Assembly: GCF_029227915.1 (NCBI RefSeq)
Contig: NC_079881.1
Span: forward strand, 16,343,501-16,407,500
Direction of reading: 5' to 3'
Origin: Hydractinia symbiolongicarpus
Lineage: Eukaryota; Cnidaria; Hydrozoa; Anthoathecata; Hydractiniidae
DNA: 64,000 nt
Below are positions 63,740 to 64,000 of this stretch, piece after piece. Under the pieces are notes generated by a model. The model did no database searches. It saw only the letters and a list, made by a program, of their open reading frames with translations, and was not told where the DNA came from. How positions within the stretch are numbered: the first letter of the stretch is position 1; each line of letters begins with the position of its first letter. The translations under genes and the position numbers were made by a program.

Positions 63740-64000
63740 AGATGAAAACTCCTACGTCATTCCTTGATTACAGAAATTCACTTACGAACTGAGCTATGGG
63801 ATCTTTGATAGAATTATGGAATTCCTGAGATTGTTTTTTACATTTTTACTTTTAGCAAACTGGTGTACGTAATAATATTATATTTTCGAAATACTTTTTG
63901 GGAATATACATATTCCATCGGAAAATAATACATGAGCCAAGTTCAATTTTTTTTTGAAACAGCACCATTTCGAAGGTTTGACGTGTGATTTCTACAAATA
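63740..64000. other. CNOT3 3' UTR
   Basis: AT-rich sequence following the stop. No canonical AATAAA is seen before the window ends, so the cleavage site is probably outside it. Confidence 0.5.

Overview
This is a 64 kb stretch of AT-rich animal nuclear DNA. It comes most likely from a cnidarian, probably a hydrozoan. The call rests on intron-rich genes with GT-AG (and one GC-AG) introns, metazoan-type orthologues, many small inverted-repeat elements, and a LINE whose reverse transcriptase carries a PHD-like zinc finger, as seen in cnidarian copies. Species cannot be fixed from the sequence alone. There is no sign of a prokaryotic operon, CRISPR locus or phage.

Layout: (1) 111-7554, plus strand, the 3' part of eRF3/GSPT, the translation-termination GTPase; its 5' exons lie outside the window. 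(2) 10437-11870, plus, a complete 3-exon actin gene (376 aa) with a perfect CArG box upstream. (3) 14964-21143, minus, RNPS1, an RNA-binding SR-like factor of the exon-junction complex; the first exon(s) were not found. (4) 25248-32765, plus, a complete eEF2 kinase (13 exons, 706 aa). (5) 35917-48638, minus, a complete CEP131/AZI1 centriolar-satellite protein (19 exons, 1156 aa). (6) 50960-63739, plus, a complete CNOT3 subunit of the CCR4-NOT deadenylase complex (18 exons, 716 aa). In every complete model the exon lengths sum to a multiple of three with matching phases, so the models are internally consistent. eEF2K and CEP131 converge tail to tail; CEP131 and CNOT3 diverge; RNPS1 and eEF2K diverge. 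Four of the six genes act on mRNA translation, surveillance or decay. Neighbourhood is not evidence of co-regulation in an animal genome, and they most likely act independently.

The space between exons is repeat-rich. The eRF3 intron at 1414-4822 is almost entirely one 3.16 kb terminal-inverted-repeat element. It has a clean 5-bp target duplication abutting the splice donor and contains a dead LINE fragment and a ~155-bp tandem repeat. Several short inverted-repeat (MITE-like) elements lie at 12.9, 13.2, 14.4, 19.9, 21.3, 22.8, 37.6 and possibly 20.5 and 56.2 kb. The eEF2K intron holds a LINE 3' end and a broken Copia-type gag with an initiator-tRNA primer-binding site. There are large minisatellites at 34.4-35.4 kb (19-bp unit) and 37.8-39.4 kb (28-bp unit, inside a CEP131 intron), and smaller tandem arrays at 8.0, 31.7, 48.8 and 60.5 kb.

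I did not find a convincing undescribed biological system. The most unusual items are the splice-site-abutting TIR element, the families of elements sharing TACCGTA termini, the possible conservation of eEF2K regulatory phosphosites, and the large intronic minisatellite.
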